A DNA stretch of 64,000 nucleotides, from assembly GCA_964019135.1 (NCBI GenBank), contig OZ025249.1:30021759-30085758 (forward strand), read 5' to 3'. The notes beneath the pieces were generated by a model. It saw only the letters and a list, made by a program, of their open reading frames with translations. It was not told where the DNA came from and ran no database searches. This DNA is from Arenicola marina (taxonomy: Eukaryota > Annelida > Polychaeta > Arenicolidae). This document shows, piece after piece, positions 34,735 through 46,391 of the stretch. The position numbers were made by a program, and so were the translations under genes. The stretch's first letter is position 1; every line of letters starts with the position of its first letter.

Positions 34735-35700
34735 ATCTCACCAGTCTTTGCCGGCTGAGGAAATTCTGCTTTTGACAATTACTGCGGTGTTCAAATAGTA
34801 AATTAAATTATTCACATTTTGTAACAAATAAGTTGTGTAATTTCTTAGTTCCAGCTGTATTAAACACGCATCTTTTCAGATGACATGTGGCTGATTATAT
34901 GATACATGATTACCTAGGTTAGGCAAATATACTTCTGGCCTTGACATCGTTGTTCGAACAATAAATTAAATTAATCATATCATGGTTGCAACAAATAAGC
35001 AAAGTGTGGTTTCTCAGCCCCGGCTTAGCTAAATACACCTACTCTACATACGGCTGGTTATAAAGGAAATGATTACCGTGGCGGAGCAAACCCTATTCAA
35101 TTCATACCTAGACCCCGGCGCATGATTGCAAAACTTATTATTCATATATAAAATATATATACTATTGTTAAGGGTCTGAAACTATACAACATATTGTTAT
35201 AATTGCCTCATCATTGCATAATCGATATGGATGCATTGGGCAACTTTTGGTCCTCAGCCCCGGCTGAGCAGACTTATTGCCCTTCACCAAAACACACTTC
35301 TCATCATGCCTGCATGTTACTTACAGGCCACTTCATCCATTGTTGTCCGCACGGCTGTCATAAGCTTACTGGAATCTGAAACTATACAACATATTGTAAT
35401 TCATTGAGACATCATAGCATCATGGATATGGACGCGTTGGGCAACTTTTGGTCCTCAGCCCCGGCTGAGCAGACCTATTGCCCTTCATCAAAACACTTTT
35501 CACCATGCCTGTATGTTACTTACAGGCCACCTCGTTGTTGCCCTGACAGCTATCATAATAGCAATTGAACATAAAACTAAACAAGATATTGTAATCATCG
35601 TTATATTATCTCATAATGGATATGGAGGCGTTTTGGCAACTCTTTGCTCCTCAGCCCAGTCTGAGGAGACCTATTGCCTTTAACTATTTTCAGATTACCA
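34735..35700 (+). repeat. Diverged ~197-bp tandem repeat with TCAGCCCCGGCTGA hairpin
   Basis: GGGCAACTTTTGGTCCTCAG at about 35240, 35438 and (diverged) 35635 marks units about 197 bp apart, and fainter copies occur at about 34740 and 35015. The perfect inverted repeat TCAGCCCCGGCTGA is the best-kept part of each unit. Confidence 0.7.
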
Positions 35701-36246
35701 TCTTACAACTATACCGCTTAAAAGTGCCAGATGACTAGGCCGTTTTGTCTGAAAGTTATAAATGGAAACAGTGCAGTCAAGAAACTAGCATACTCAATTG
35801 TCGCCTTTGCTAGGCTTGTTGTTTCAGCATAGTCATTTCGTATTTCCTATATTGTAACAAATGCACAATAGGTAAGTTGACGCAAAATCATGCTCTGCCC
35901 TTCATTGTTTCTCAACATGGAAATGGATTCTCAGTTAACAGCCGAACAAATAGAGTACGGTCGGCTACTATATTATATAGATCTAAGTGTAATATTCGCA
36001 ATTCTTCAGTAACCAGTCATAGGCTATATATGTTATATATATAACAAAGACTACTCCGAATCCCATATCCAAGAGTCTGAATAGTTTGATCCGTTCAAAG
36101 ACTACTCCATATGCTCTAAAAAATATATATATAATACAAGGATTCAGAAATTTATCAAGAAAAGGGTCAATAATTTAGCAGCAGGCTTCTCTGCTTACGG
36201 AACAAGTTTTGTTTCGTGGACATATCAGGTTACCAATTGGCGACAT
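35701..36246. other. AT-rich intergenic, nothing identified
   Basis: No frame, RNA gene or clear repeat is seen. Confidence 0.4.
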
Positions 36247-37084
36247 ACAAACACACGTGCTCCATGTTGAAGTATAGGCAGCTATAAGTCAATTTCTTTC
36301 CAGGTTTATTCTAAAGACTATGAGTATCATTTCACTAAACATGGCTATGGGAGATATACGTTAAAATATTTCGAGGCGATTAAGCGCAGAACTTTGGGAA
36401 TATACAAGGAAAAATCCGTCTTCAAAAAACTCGAAAGCTAAAAATAACGTTCTAAATTTAGCCCTGCACCCGGGCTTTCGCAAGTTCCTCAAACAGCGAG
36501 TGACGTCACAGGCGTTCGCGTGGCTCCGCGGTAACAAAAATGGCGACAGCAAGTGATCGACTTCACCATTCCGCTGTCAAAATGTGCAGTACATGGAGTA
36601 ACAACACACGGATGCGTCATTAAACCACATGGTAAAGATACAATAAGACCAGTTGGATGTTTTCGTATCACTTTTGGATCACAAAAAGACCAAGTATCTT
36701 CATTTTTGTATATTTTCTGTTTGAAGCGTAGCGCCAACGTTGTCACCGGGGAGAATCCGTGTGACGTCATAATGCCTCGTTTTCGTAGGAAATGCAAAAA
36801 CACGTTAGTTTCTCAGTCGTATTGTCGCGTCTTAACAAATATTCGTCATTGTGATGTTGCAAACGAATAAAAAATATGTCGTCTATCCGTCTTGTGAAGC
36901 TATATTTCTTAAATATTCTTAATCATATCGCTAGGCCTTCCGCAATGGACCCACCCCTCGGCGCCTGGCTTTTGCGCAGGTAGTCTGGTTCCCAGTCTCT
37001 CTCTTTGCGTAACATACACGTCACACCTACGTCACAGATAGTCAGGATACCAGTGTGCGCAGAGATTCTAAACTCGTTCCGAAC
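36247..37084. mobile_element. Second copy of the 25486-26363 transposon interior
   Basis: 36247-36946 matches 25549-26250 closely and in the same orientation. A 117-bp insert (36947-37063) follows, then GATTCTAAAC...TTCCGAACAC resumes the match to about 26250-26271. The outer inverted ends are absent: the left side starts abruptly and the right side is cut by the long-inverted-repeat element that begins at 37085. Confidence 0.7.
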
Positions 37085-39289
37085 ACGGAATCCCAGGAGG
37101 CTCACACATTTTTTAGAATAAATTGGAAAAAAAACGACTTTTTAAGTGAAATTGAAAATAGAAATAATTTTTTAGATTATAAGTCTAAAGAAAGATAATT
37201 TTTCAAGTGAAATTGAATATATATATTTTTGTTTACATTGATTTCAAAGTGGAAATAAACATAAAGCTTAAAGAAAAATCTACGGGTAAAAACCACAATG
37301 TAAAAAACAAAATGGATTTGAAAATAAAAGTAAAATTTAAATTGAAAATTCTTCTGAAATCAATTTTCGCGACATCCCGCGAAAGTGAAAATGAAAATGA
37401 CATTTAAAAGTACTTTTTCCTGGATAAAGTCGAGATCTCGCGATACTCTCGTATTGCCAATGCCAAGGTCGAAGCATCAAGGCTGGGTGTAGTTTGGTTG
37501 TTGGCAATGGGTACTTCATCGGAGTGTGAGGTGATTTTTATAACATTTGCCTATAACAGTACAAGATCTTACCCGTATAATAGCCGTAATTGTGTAGTTT
37601 TCGACTACATGTCTATTTTTGCCCACAAAAAAGCAGATTTTATCCCTATAATTTGATCGTGACAGCTGTCTTGCTTGGTTGGTATACAGCCAGTTTACAC
37701 CCACTTTGGCCGCTGGACGGGTTGACCGCGGGACAATTTGACCACTAGGGAGGGGTGGGGGTAGGAAAGGGGGAGGGGTTTGCGTTGGTGCCGGGGGTAC
37801 GGCGTGGGGGGTTTAAAGGGGTGGAGGCATGCCCAGGTCGCAGGGAGATTACGATAAACGACAGCGGGGTATTATTCACTAAGCCGAGGCGGCCTACCTT
37901 GACGGTGATGGGGGATTGAGATTGCTGGTTTTTATTCGTTAATCGGCTAAAAAACACATTGTGGATACCAGTTTCGCAAATAATGTTATAAGCTTATTTT
38001 ATGTAATTTATATCAACTTATATGATATATATGTACACGGCATTTGGCATCTTGGGGCCGTATTCATAATCGCCACTTAGAATATGCCACTTAGCGCTAA
38101 GTCGAAGATTTGACGAGCGATTATCGGGTTCAAAATACATAAGTAGTCACCCAAGAAGTGGATTTTCTGAATTAAGAAAGTGCTAAAATTATATTGAAGA
38201 AGATATCTTAATCATCAACACCACCACAACGAGCTGGGGAGGCTAAGATGAAAAGGCACTTTTCGTGCGTAACTTACCAGGAGATGATGAATACGGCCCC
38301 TGGGGCCGATCTGATCATTCAAGTACCATCTGTACCATGACAACCATGTCAATTGACGCCACAGGCGTCAGGGGCATCTGGGATGTCACCATCGTCAGGG
38401 ATGGCCGGGACCTCACCAGCCTTAAAGACGTCAGCGGGGAAAAGGTCACAGGCCACAGGCACAGCACAGACGCTGTAAATTAAACTCCAGCAAAGCGAGC
38501 GATCATAACTATATAAGGACTTGTACAAGATCAAAAATATTAGTACTAATATCTTTGACAAGATTTACAAAGATTTAAAATTCCAATATTCGTTCAACTT
38601 CAAACTTCAATAGCAACATGATATTTTCTTCTCATTGAATCATTCTCAAGTCATACTCCTTTCCATCTATGTTTTTGAATCGATCGGGGGTAAATTTATG
38701 AAACGATTCACATGGCCGATTTGTCCTTTTTGCGTATTGTTAAGCAGATTTAAAATTCCAATATTCGCCTTCTCATCAGACTAGTACAACTGAGAGGATA
38801 ATTGTAACATATTACTTAACAAATCATTAAGAATTCTCACCGTACTAATTTACTTCAAAGCAGTCTCCAACAGTTTAATCCGCTCCTCACCCTTTGCCGC
38901 ACTCTGCTAGACCTGTTGCAAACCTTGCAAAGTACTGATACAATCACGTTCTGCCTTCAAGTTGACATTGGCAACACGAGAGTACCGCGAGATCTCGCGA
39001 GACTTTATCCAGGAAAAAGGAATTTTAAATTTCATTTTCATTTTCATTTTCGCGGGATCTCGCGAGAATTGATTTCAGAAGAATCAATTTCACTTTCACT
39101 TTTCAAATCCATTTTGATTTTCAAATTTCTTTCATTTTGATTTTGATTCCCACTCTGAAATGACTGTAAAAAACAATATATTTTTAATTTCACTTTCATA
39201 TTTAATCTGAAGAAAAGTTGTATTTTCAATTTCACTTCAAAAGTCTTTTTTTTTAATCTCAACAATATGTGAGCCTTTTGGGATTCCGT
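37085..39289. mobile_element. Foldback-type element with ~330-380 bp inverted ends
   Basis: The left arm 37085-37465 and right arm 38962-39289 are inverted copies of each other. Matching landmarks, inward from each tip, are ACGGAATCCCA, AGTGAAATTGAAAATA, AAAATGGATTTGAAAA, CTTCTGAAATCAATT, CCTGGATAAAGTC, GAGATCTCGCG and TATTGCCAATG. The arms are A/T-skewed, with the palindrome CGCGAGATCTCGCG near their inner ends. The ~1.5-kb centre has no transposase but holds a MITE (38054-38300). No target duplication was found. Confidence 0.65.
38054..38300. mobile_element. MITE with GGGGCCGTATTCAT ends nested in the foldback element
   Basis: 247 bp bounded by GGGGCCGTATTCAT (38054-38067) and its exact reverse complement (38287-38300). 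Ends of the GGGCCGTATTCAT type are common on small non-autonomous elements of marine invertebrates. No convincing target duplication. Confidence 0.6.
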
Positions 39290-40216
39290 ATAAGGTAGGC
39301 GAAGGGCGTAATGTTCGTAACAGAAGCTCAAACTGATGTGCTTTATGCCACGATTGTCCTCGTCCTTGCTCATAGGTTTTAACGAAAACATAAACCCATA
39401 AATTCAATACACGCCCTCGACAACACAGGCACATGTAAAACGTTGAAACTCACATGCCAATCCTGTCGCAAGAATGAGTTATTTCCCTATAGCGCTCGCA
39501 TACAATGCTCACTGAAATTAACAGGTCGGATAGTTGCTTATTTTGCTCATGGAATAATTGCTCAATACAGTGTCAAATTACATGCAGATTTGTTTAACTT
39601 CTGTAGACAAAGTTAACTAAACAAACTAGTAGCGTGGAACTAATATGATTGAACGTATTATAGAAATGGACGTCATGGTGTCACTGTCACTTAGGAAAAG
39701 TTCAATAATGAATGGGGCCGTACAGGAGCTGTATGAACAATCCCATCGGACATTGCGCTAGATATGCTGGCCAATGAAAATTTTTCTGGTAATTATAAAT
39801 TAACACCGATCCCATCATGTTGAATGACACGATTTTCCCTTTTTTCGGACGGCGCCAGAGTAAAAGCGATTAATTAATTTCGTAAATTTTAGTCCCGGGT
39901 CAAATCTTGTTTCAATACCTTATTTTAATATTAATATTTAATATCCCCCGAGATTTTGCCTCCGGGAGAATGTGCTACATTAGAATATCCGATCGCTCTC
40001 TGGTTGCTATTCTTACATCACTCACCCTCCTGTAGCATGATAAATTAAATATATAGAGGAGTTGAGCCGAGGCATCTGAATGATTCGTCTTGGCTGTAGT
40101 ATGTCCAGTACACCCTATTATCGGTCCGGAACTTTTGCATGTGAAATGTAGGCCCATCGCATGGCACGCGTCTGTAACCGGAGACAAAGTACTTCAAGGG
40201 GTCTGGAATTCTCAGT
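39290..40216. other. Intergenic, nothing identified
   Basis: No gene or repeat is recognised. Confidence 0.4.
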
Positions 40217-40480
40217 GTCGAATGTCGATTTTTCAAAATTCTGATTGTCGAATGTCGATTTTTCTAAATTCACAGTATCGAATGTCCATTTTCCAAAATT
40301 CACAGTACCGAATGTCGATTTTTCAAAATTCACAGTATCGAATGTCGATTTTTTACAATGTTCCGAGGCGCTTTTTGGCTAAGTTCCGTGTCGTTTTTTA
40401 AAAAATCTGTGTCGATGTCACTTTTTTAGATCCTTAGTGTCGGAATTTAGGGGTCAATGTCGAATGTCGATTTTTCAAAT
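40217..40480 (+). repeat. 30-bp tandem repeat (TCGAATGTCGATTTTTCAAA type)
   Basis: Five regular 30-bp units at 40217-40360, then irregular shorter ones (CGATGTCACTTTTT, CGAATGTCGATTTTTCAA) to about 40480. Open frames on both strands through it are by-products of the 30-bp period. Confidence 0.85.
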
Positions 40481-40694
40481 AAGTCTGTCGCGTGTCGTCA
40501 TTTACCCCTTCCAGACCCCTACTGTAGAACACGTCCGTGCGCCTCTGGCTGTGAAAGGACTCCTGGAAGGGTCATGCGTAAGCTACGTGTGGTTTATGAA
40601 TACCGTCCTTTAATTGGTCCATATCCCACACGTAATATTGAATGGGACTATGACATACATGATTGTTGTCTTACATATGCCCCAGATGAGATCG

Positions 40695-40765
40695 CACAGA
40701 CCGGTTTTCGAAGAAGGGACCTATGGATCTGCAGTCGAGTGCGCTGCCCACTCGGCTAGGGGGGG
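40695..40765 (-). pseudogene. tRNA-derived SINE head, minus strand
   Basis: The reverse complement reads CTAGCCGAGTGGGCAGCGC (A box), then ACTCGACTGCAGATCCATAG (anticodon-arm-like) and TTCTTCGAAAACC (degenerate B box). The order and spacing fit a tRNA-derived SINE promoter. The B box is degraded, so it is probably not transcribed. Confidence 0.45.
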
Positions 40766-40949
40766 CTCCCTGTGTCCTCAAGATGTTATATAGTGATAGT
40801 CGGCCGGCCGGCCCCCCCCCCCCTCTTAAAAACATTGTGGGTACCTATGTGGAAGAATATCTACACGAGGTGAGGTTTCGAACCAAGGTGGGTAACACCT
40901 TAGATATAACAAACAAATGCGGAACGCGTGGTCAAATTGGGGGCAAGTT

Positions 40950-41350
40950 GTGCTGACGTGGATGTGAGCATACGTTGTGCTGAAGTAGATGTGAACATAC
41001 GTTATATGGATGTGAGCTAAGTTGTACTGACGTGGATGTAAGCATACGTTGTGTAGATATGAGCATACGTTGTGCTGACATGGATGGGAGCATACGTTAT
41101 GCTGATGTGGATGTAAGCATACGTTGCGCTGACGTGGATGTGAACATACGTTGTGCTGACGTGGATATCAGCATACATTGTGCTGACGTTGACGTGCGCA
41201 TACGTTGGGCTGACGTGGATGTGAGCATACATTGTGCTGACTTGGATGTGAGCATACCTTGTGCTGGAGTGGATGTGAGCATACGTGGTGCTGACGTGGA
41301 TGTGAGCATACGTGGTGCTGACGTGGATGTGAACATACGTTGTGCTTTTC
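40950..41350 (+). repeat. 27-bp tandem repeat (GTGGATGTGAGCATACGTTG type), about 15 units
   Basis: Units contain GCTGACGTGGATGTGAGCAT and ACGTTGT. Because 27 is a multiple of 3, open frames run on both strands (41032-41484 plus, 41097-41453 minus); these are not supported as genes. It abuts the reverse-oriented dispersed repeat at about 41385. Confidence 0.88.
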
Positions 41351-41384
41351 TCAATTTGCGGCATATGTCGGTTGGTCGTGTTTG

Positions 41385-43745
41385 TGAGTTTGCTTGTATG
41401 TCTGTTTCACTCGAAAACGGGAAATCTCCTTGTGGCCTAACGGCTGAATACATCGCTCTGCAGTCTTTAGTAACTAATAGCTAGGCAGTATGGCTACAAC
41501 ATACTCGTCACGCAGGTCAAAAGGTCAAAGGTCACAGGTTGTTGAAAAAATAACTAAAAACGCTTATATCTCCGTAAATATTGAAGCTAAAGATCTCAGG
41601 TTAGCTTCAGAATGTGCTACCCCCCAATGCGCTGTTTTCGTGTATTGTTCACTTTTTGATGCGTAGTACTCATTTTCGAGCAAAATGAGGTCATATGTTT
41701 TGCGCAAAATTGCAGAAAATTACCTCTGTCACTTTTCACATTTTTTGACACCTTTAGCTTCAAGCTATCGCTATGTTGTTCTAAAAGGTCATAGAAATAT
41801 GAATTGAGATGTGGTGTGTCGAATGTTAGAGTTTTCTGATACGTCACGTGACGTCACGATGACGTCTTTTTTGGTACTTACGTACGGACTGATGTCATAT
41901 TGTAGGAAAAGTAGTTCCTCGTATAGCTGTATACTAAAAGCGATACGTCCCTATCTTACTTTCGGTTCCAGGGCCGACGGCATTTCTCTATGGGACTTGT
42001 GACCATAGCTCAAGGACTATTCTTTCTATCGCCTAGCTCTTTAATACAATGTGTTGTGACAGTAAACTTTGGCCCATTGCTACTTGGACGTTGTCATGCG
42101 TCACATAATGACGTCACCATGACGTCCAGACGTCATAATTTTACAATGGTCATTACTCGGTTATCATAGGTCATGGCGACTTCCGATTGTATTTGACGTT
42201 GTACCTTATATCCAGGGACAAATGCTGTCGTGGGTAACTTTTTTCGCCGTACGTGTGCGTCAAAAATAACGTCGAAATTGTGAAATCAATTAATTCTCAC
42301 CTATTTAGCCACTAGGTAATATCACTATTAGTAGGTAACATGAAACGCTAGAAGCCGATTTGTTTCTTTTGGTAAGCGTCGCGGTTTCGATCAACATGTT
42401 CAGAAAGATTCGACCTTTGACCCAAATTTTTATGTATGTATGTCTGTCTCACTCGAAAACGGGAAGCGCCATTCATAATGAGTGAATCAATCGCTCTTGA
42501 GAACAAAACTTCGTGTTCACTTAAACTCTAATATGGCATTAAATTGGCTGGCGTCACATGACGTCATCGTCACGTCAGCGGCACAAACGACGGTTTTACC
42601 TGTAACTCTGTTAATATCGATTAATATAGTGCGCACATTGCTCAAAATAGCGCCTGCGGTGCGCACTTTGTCCGATGAATGCGCTATTTGGCTCAAATTT
42701 CCCGTTATACGCGCTGTTTAGCCCGAATTGTCCCGTATAAGCGCTGTTTATCCCAAATTGCTCCATATATGCGCTATTCAGCTCAAATCGCCCGTTATAT
42801 TCGCCATTTAGCATAAATTGCGCGTTACATGCGCTTTTTAACCGACAATTACCCGCCACATGCGCAATTTAGCCCAAATTGCCCGTTATGCGCGTTGTTT
42901 AACCCAAATTGCCCCTTAGATGCCCAGTGTACGTCAAATTTCCTGTTATACTCGGTATTTAGCCCAAATTGCCAGTTATGTGCGATATTTAGCTCAAATT
43001 GCCCGCTGAAAGCTCTACTTAGGTCGCAAAATCTTTATTTCGCCAACATAAATCTCTATCTTGCAAACCAAAAGCTCCATTTTGCCTACAGAAAGCTCTA
43101 TTTTGCCCACAGCAAGCTCTATTTTGTCAACAGAAAAAATTGGCATAAGTTGCTATCCCAAACCGCCAGCTATGTAGAATTGCCATCTGAAGGCTATATT
43201 TACCCCGACGAAAGCTCTATTTACCCCAAATTTTACCTTAAAAGCTCTATTTTGGCCAAATTGTATGTGTAATGGCCTACTTAGCCAAATTTACTCACTA
43301 AAACTCTATATTGCCCGCTGAAAACTCTATTTGAACCAAATTTTCAACTGAAGGCACTAATTGACCCCTCAGATCCCAATTTGACCCCTCAGATCCAGAT
43401 CTGATCCCTCAAATCCAGATTTGATCCCTCAGATCCAGATTTGACCTCTCAGATCCATATTGACCCCTCAAAACAAAAACAAAAACGAGCATTTGTAATA
43501 CCATCCACTCAACCGGCTGAAATAATTCCGTCTTGACCTCAAAACCACGCTATCGTATTCAATGTAAAGTTCAAGCCAGGGGGCCGAGCATACGTACGCA
43601 ATGTACTGGAATCTAGAAATGGCCCTTATTCCCTTAATAATCATCGTGGACGGTCGCGGTTTGGATCACCATGTTCAGAAAGACACGGCCTTTGACCCAA
43701 AATCGATTTTCGTCATTATCAGTGTCCCACTTGTTAGTTTGTAAC
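41385..43745 (-). mobile_element. Large dispersed repeat, copy 2 (about 2.4 kb, reversed)
   Basis: Read on the minus strand it follows 10740-14955 from end to end. It begins here (plus-strand left edge) with TTTCACTCGAAAACGGGAAA, passes TTCCAGGGCCGACGGCATTT, the TGACGTCA-rich part, a second CACTCGAAAACGGGAAGCGC motif (about 42452), the 31-bp array, a short 22-bp array and the GTGGACGGTCGCGGTTT block. It lacks about 1 kb of the middle of copy 1. No coding capacity. Confidence 0.6.
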
Positions 43746-44090
43746 TATGTATGTCTGTTTCGCTCCAAGATTGCGTCCTAAAGAATGCATACATCTGTTT
43801 GCAGTTGCTATAGAAATATGAATTGAGATGACTTGTGTCGAATTATAGTGTTCTGACGCGTCACGTGACGTCACGATGTCGTCACTTTTGGTACTTAAAA
43901 AAAATCGGCAAAAATCGGGAAAAAAATTATAAGAATACGGGAGTAGCGTGATTTTGTAAGGAAAGTGGTTTCTCGTATAGCTGCAAATTAAAAACGATAC
44001 GTTCCTATCTTACTTCCGGTTCCAGGGCCGACGGCATTTCTCTATGGGACTTTTGTGGCGTTTCGAAGTTCAAAGGGCCGTAACTCGGTT
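43746..44090 (-). mobile_element. Partial third copy of the dispersed repeat
   Basis: TATGTCTGTTTCGCTCC at about 43750, GTCACGTGACGTCACGATG at about 43860 and CTTACTTCCGGTTCCAGGGC at about 44010 repeat the order seen at 41385-42000. It ends about 250 bp before the gene 2 duplication boundary. Confidence 0.55.
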
Positions 44091-44336
44091 ACTATTTGAG
44101 CTGGGAAACCCAGATTTGGTATGAAGCGGAGACAAGTGTAAGGTAAATCAGAACAGAATTGAACTAGGACGCGTAGTTTGGCCGCCAGAGCGCTCGCAAG
44201 AGATGCACCCCACCTTGCTTAGGCTCCTATTATATAAGTCAACGGCGATATCGACCTGCACTCCTTCGGGTTGCGATGGCCGCCGTTGGCTTAATAACGA
44301 CGCCACATAGACGGGACTGGTTGCACTGAGTTCTTG

Positions 44337-44391
44337 TCTGGTTATCACTGCATTTTGTGTGTCTTTCCAGCCGGAAGCTTCCTTATAGACG
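44337..44391 (+). other. Gene 2 leader: duplication boundary and splice acceptor
   Basis: Similarity to gene 1 starts at 44337 (TCTGGTTATCACTGCATT). The acceptor TCTTTCCAG ends at 44370, 21 bases before the ATG, as in gene 1. Sequence upstream of 44337 is unrelated to gene 1 and includes a weak TATTATATAAGTC motif near 44228. Confidence 0.5.
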
Positions 44392-46102
44392 ATGGCTGAT
44401 GGCGAAACTACGCTCGTTCCTCTCGGAGTCTTCGCTCTCGGGGCGACTCTTCCACAGCGCGTCAAAGTGATCGAAGGCATTTATGACGCAGATCACCCGG
44501 ACCGGGAGTTCTCCACCGGGGACGTGTTGGAGCTGAAGCGACTCACTTACCTCGGCCAGCAGATTGTTATAGAAGCGTGTCTGGTGGAGCGACCGGAGCG
44601 CCTGCTTCAGGTGCCGCTCAGTACTGACGTCACAGTGGAGGCGCGCTGGGACACGTACGGCACGATGTGGGTATCGCCGCTCGCCCAATTTGTGTCCGAC
44701 CACCAGGAATCCCTCCCGCTGGTTGTCCGGGTCGTCCGTGCCGATGGCGGCGCGGGTGCCGGGGCTGTTGGCATGGCCGCGGGTGTATTAAACGGGGATA
44801 TCCTGCAGCTGTATAGGGTGGAGCGGCGGGAGGTGGTCCTGTGTCGGAGCGGCGGGAGGTTCCTTGTCCTGCCGGCCGCGTACGGCGGGTCGTGGATGCT
44901 TCATCCACGCCGATTCACTTCCATCTTCGATGTGCTGCAGGACAGGGTGGGCCATATCCGTGTGCGGCAGGGTGACGTCCCACGAGAGGCGGCGACCAGC
45001 CTGGTGAGGCCCACGATTACGGGGGAGACCCTACGGCTAGATTTGACCGCCACACAGGTGTTGCGGAGATCCGACCAGGGTCGCCTGCTGGACGAGGTGG
45101 AGATCGTCAAGGTGATAGACCCCGAGGGGCCCGAGCGTTACCTGCCGCTCTATCTGGGCGGCGAGTACGAGGAAGTGCTGCCTCATAACGTGCGCTCTGC
45201 CGTCTCCCTGAGGCAGGTGGACGGCGAGCGCATGCCGTGTGCCTCTACCTTGCTGGAGATTGCGCCAGAGGATGACGCGGTAGGTACCGCCTCTTCCCTG
45301 GCGAGTTTCATGGGACACGTGGTAGAGCTCGTCTCCGTGGCGATCGAGCCATGTGTGGTGGCGCGCAAGGAAGGGGCGATGGGAGGACGCGCTTTCTGTC
45401 TGCCCACGCATACCGACATCATCGTGTGCCACGAGAGCTTCTGCGGCGTCGGGGACGAGGGCGAGGGCGGGGGCGGGGACGGCGGCGGAGGCAAGAGTCT
45501 CCCCCAGCTGCCCGCCAGCGAACCGCTCCACCTCCCCGAGGAGGTAAGCGCCGCTGTCTTCTCATGTCTGACGGGGAATGCCACCCAGGGCACCAAGCAA
45601 ACGGATGGACGTCTTCCTCTCCTCCCCGTGGAGGCTGACAACACCGCACTGGCACCCTCCGGGAGAGCCCGATCTCAATCGCACAGCACTGCAAAGGGGG
45701 ACAGGGGGCCTCCCTCCGTGAATCCGAGGCCGTCGAGGCATTCGTTTCATCATATTACAGAGCACAATAACCCTGCCGGTGCCCCGGAAAGACCTCCGAA
45801 ATTTGCAGGCCTGTCCTCCACGGCGCTGATCCCGGCGCCCCTCCCAACTGCTAAGCCACCGGCGTCCCTACTGACTGCCAAACCGCCGGCGCCCCTCCCA
45901 ACTGCTAAGCTACCGGCGCCCCTCCCAACTGCTAAGCTACCGGCGCCCCTCACAAATGCTAAGCTACCGGCGCCCCTCACAACTGCTAAGCTCTCAACTG
46001 TTCACCTTTCGGCCTGTGCGACAACCACTGTGTCGTCACTTCCGGTAGGAGAGAGCGAAAGCGCCCCATACGATGTAGCGTTACCGCCGCCTGATGATTC
46101 AG
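44392..46102 (+). CDS. Gene 2 exon 1: CABIT domain and short repeat linker
   Basis: 570 codons plus one base, ending GATTCAG|GTGAGT. The open frame runs on to 46125 in the intron before a stop. The glycine stretch is two residues shorter than in gene 1, and an FAG insertion before the repeats restores the register. Confidence 0.85.
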
Positions 46103-46391
46103 GTGAGTCATTCACATTTAGATGAGGCACGCCTTTTATATATAGTTGGTTTGGTTCATAACATTACAAATGTCGCATCCACATATTTAATGACTTATTG
46201 TTAGGCATTTTGTTGGACTATATTGTTATTCGTTATACATTATCATGTCCTTTAGTTGAGGTGGCCATAACGGCAGAAAATAACTGTATGTTGATGACGC
46301 ATCGTTAACAAGCAGGTCATCCATTCCCGTATGTTTATTGGTATCCGACCTCTTTCAGATGAGGCTGACAACGACGATGACCATTATGGAG
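44392..46391 (+). CDS. Gene 2: CABIT-SAM adaptor paralogue, 5' part (exons 1 and 2)
   Basis: Exons 44392-46102 and 46359-46391, same phases as gene 1. The first 350 residues contain the whole CABIT region and differ from gene 1 at 17 positions by hand count, including a cluster where gene 1 KRH at 226-228 is RSD here, and W in place of C86. FSTGDV, FLVLPAAYGG and LPLYLGGEYEEV are unchanged. In the linker PERPPK is kept, PPPVKPKPSR has become PPSVNPRPSR, and only 6 nine-residue repeats are present. The frame is intact throughout. Exon 3 and the SAM exon are not in the window; in gene 1 they follow the satellite array, so here they are expected beyond 64000. Role as for gene 1, by homology. Confidence 0.78.
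45829..45990 (+). repeat. Coding minisatellite: 6 x 27 bp in gene 2 linker
   Basis: Six units of the LPAPLPTAK type starting at residue 480, the same residue as in gene 1. The expanded PIQTAK units of gene 1 are absent. Confidence 0.88.
46359..46391 (+). CDS. Gene 2 exon 2: 33-nt microexon
   Basis: Lies between TCTTTCAG and GTAACG. It reads DEADNDDDHYG in the spliced frame. Compared with gene 1 (DEADNDDYDYE), the YDYE motif is lost and a single tyrosine remains in a new context. Confidence 0.7.

Noticed and set aside
41032-41484. 150-codon plus-strand and 118-codon minus-strand frames
   Set aside because: They lie in the 27-bp tandem repeat, whose period is a multiple of three. No domain; the frames exist on both strands.
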